Assembly (NCBI RefSeq): GCF_049856175.1
Contig: NZ_JBNDNA010000007.1
Coordinates: forward strand, 62,001-126,000
Direction: 5' to 3'
DNA: 64,000 bases
Source: JB111 sp049856175
GTDB taxonomy: Bacteria > Actinomycetota > Actinomycetes > Actinomycetales > Actinomycetaceae
A model generated the notes under the pieces. It did no database searches. It was not told the origin of the DNA and was given only the letters and a program-made list of their open reading frames with translations. Positions 63,135 to 64,000 of this stretch are shown here, one piece after another. The stretch's first letter is position 1; each line of letters opens with the position of its first letter. The position numbers and the translations under genes are program-made.

Positions 63135-63301
63135 GGCACGTCCTTCCTCAGGTTCTCGTCCCGGGCCCACCGGGGCGTGGCAGGGTCAACGCGGATCGGT
63201 CCCGCGCTGTTCCCGCGGTCCCAGGGTACGTCCACGCCTGCCTCCTCCGGGAGAGGCGGATCCGTCACGTCGCGCGCGGCAGCCCCCGCGCGCCGCGGGC
63301 C

Positions 63302-64000
63302 TCAGGGCCGCGACCACGTCCGAGCAAGGCGGGTGCCCCGGTCGACGAGCGCCGACCGCAGGGCCGCCGGGTCGTCCGCGGCGGGCGGCTCGTCCGGGTG
63401 CCGGCCCGGGACCAGGGCGGCGCTCGCGGACACGCCGGCAGGCGCGAGCTCCCGACGCGAGGACGTGACGGTGCGCCCGACGGCCACGACCGGGAGCGCC
63501 CGGGTCGCGGCGGCGCGTCCGACGGTGGCCATGACCGACCGCCGAGCCTCGTCGGGGCCGACCTCGCCGGCCGAGGTCACCACGAGACCGACGCCCGCCA
63601 GCCGGTCGAGCGCCACGCCGAGGCCGAGCTCGCTCGCCACGACGTCGGCGCCGTCGAACGCCCGCGCACCGAGAGCGAGGAGCGCGAGCGCGGTGCCCCC
63701 GCCCGCGCCGCCTCCGTCTGTGCGCGTGGTCAGCCGGCTCGCGGGCGCCCCCTCCCCCGTGGTCCCGTGGCCCGCGTGGCCGCCGCCCGCGTGTTCGTGG
63801 CCCGCATGGCCGTGCCCGAGCAGCGGCAGGGCGGTGCGCCCGCGACGATCACCGGCGGACCGGAGGATGCGGTCGGCCGTGCGACCGGTGCGTCCGTCGA
63901 GCTCCTGCGCCCGGGCGGGATCGATGCCGTGCCGCTCGGCCAGCTGCGCTCCTGTGCCGTGCAGTCCGGTCAGGGGCTCGTCCACGGCGAGGGCGAGGAC
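63302..64000 (-). CDS. Glycerate-kinase-like protein (start outside window)
   Basis: The last ~232 residues are visible; the frame is open to the window end, so the ATG lies beyond 64000. The C-terminal fold shows GGGAGGGTALALLALGARAFDGADVV and GLVVTSAGEVG. In glycerate kinases the latter normally reads VTGEGR with a catalytic-site Asp/Arg, which is not conserved here. An insertion of His/Gly/Ala (HGHAGHEHAGGGHAGHG) lies ~50 residues in and is unusual. By locus it corresponds to Rv2205c. Activity as a glycerate kinase is doubtful. Confidence 0.7.
   Translation of the reverse strand, partial: VLALAVDEPLTGLHGTGAQLAERHGIDPARAQELDGRTGRTADRILRSAGDRRGRTALPLLGHGHAGHEHAGGGHAGHGTTGEGAPASRLTTRTDGGGAGGGTALALLALGARAFDGADVVASELGLGVALDRLAGVGLVVTSAGEVGPDEARRSVMATVGRAAATRALPVVAVGRTVTSSRRELAPAGVSASAALVPGRHPDEPPAADDPAALRSALVDRGTRLARTWSRP

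Overview
The window is high-GC bacterial chromosome with dense, tightly coupled genes, many GTG starts, ATGA/GTGA overlaps, and actinobacterial signature genes (SepH, DUF3710, DUF4193, DUF3152, PASTA kinase, class II DAHP synthase, QcrCAB/CtaCDEF with a dihaem QcrC, DUF5998). Gene content fits a Micrococcales member near Cellulomonadaceae/Promicromonosporaceae/Bogoriellaceae; the family call is an inference. I see no insertion sequence, prophage, CRISPR, tRNA or rRNA.

Layout. 1-9.6 kb: the conserved block around sigA-type loci (DUF3159, OB-fold protein, DUF3710, DUF3093, DUF4193, sepH, thymidine kinase, alkaline-phosphatase-like protein, DUF5998, Pat-like acetyltransferase). The dUTPase gene expected here is missing. 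9.7-26.8 kb: topoisomerase IV/gyrase-like subunits A and B, which flank an accessory catabolic island (12.4-23.0 kb): an SDR dehydrogenase, a complete Liv-type ABC importer, a LacI regulator, a Gfo/Idh/MocA oxidoreductase, a DUF993 TIM-barrel protein and a sugar-phosphate-isomerase-like protein. Two near-identical GGAAAGCGC-type palindromes sit on the promoters of the transporter operon and the enzyme operon, so the island looks like one LacI-controlled regulon. 27-36.7 kb: small conserved proteins, a DUF3152 protease-like protein with four DWDGDG repeats, sigA, the glycine cleavage operon gcvTHP and a universal stress protein.

36.8-64 kb follows the order of the Mycobacterium tuberculosis Rv2173-Rv2205 region: polyprenyl synthase, Rv2175c-like protein, a LysM lytic transglycosylase, a PASTA Ser/Thr kinase, DAHP synthase, pyrophosphate-type phosphofructokinase, acyl-CoA ligase, DEDDh exonuclease/UvrC-like protein, trpD, then the respiratory block ctaE-qcrCAB, sodA, ctaF/ctaD/ctaC, an FKBP lipoprotein, erpA and a glycerate-kinase-like gene cut by the window end. 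The bc1 and aa3 genes form the branch carrying electrons from menaquinol to oxygen, with superoxide dismutase encoded between the two gene sets.

Two sequence-level themes recur. About ten genes carry a TAnnnT-like -10 hexamer ending exactly six bases before the start codon, as expected of leaderless transcripts. Several intergenic regions and gene 3' ends carry short tandem or direct duplications with about 20-27 bp spacing, the best being a five-unit degenerate 23-bp array upstream of the Liv operon. The most interesting candidate for an undescribed system is the DUF993 catabolic island.
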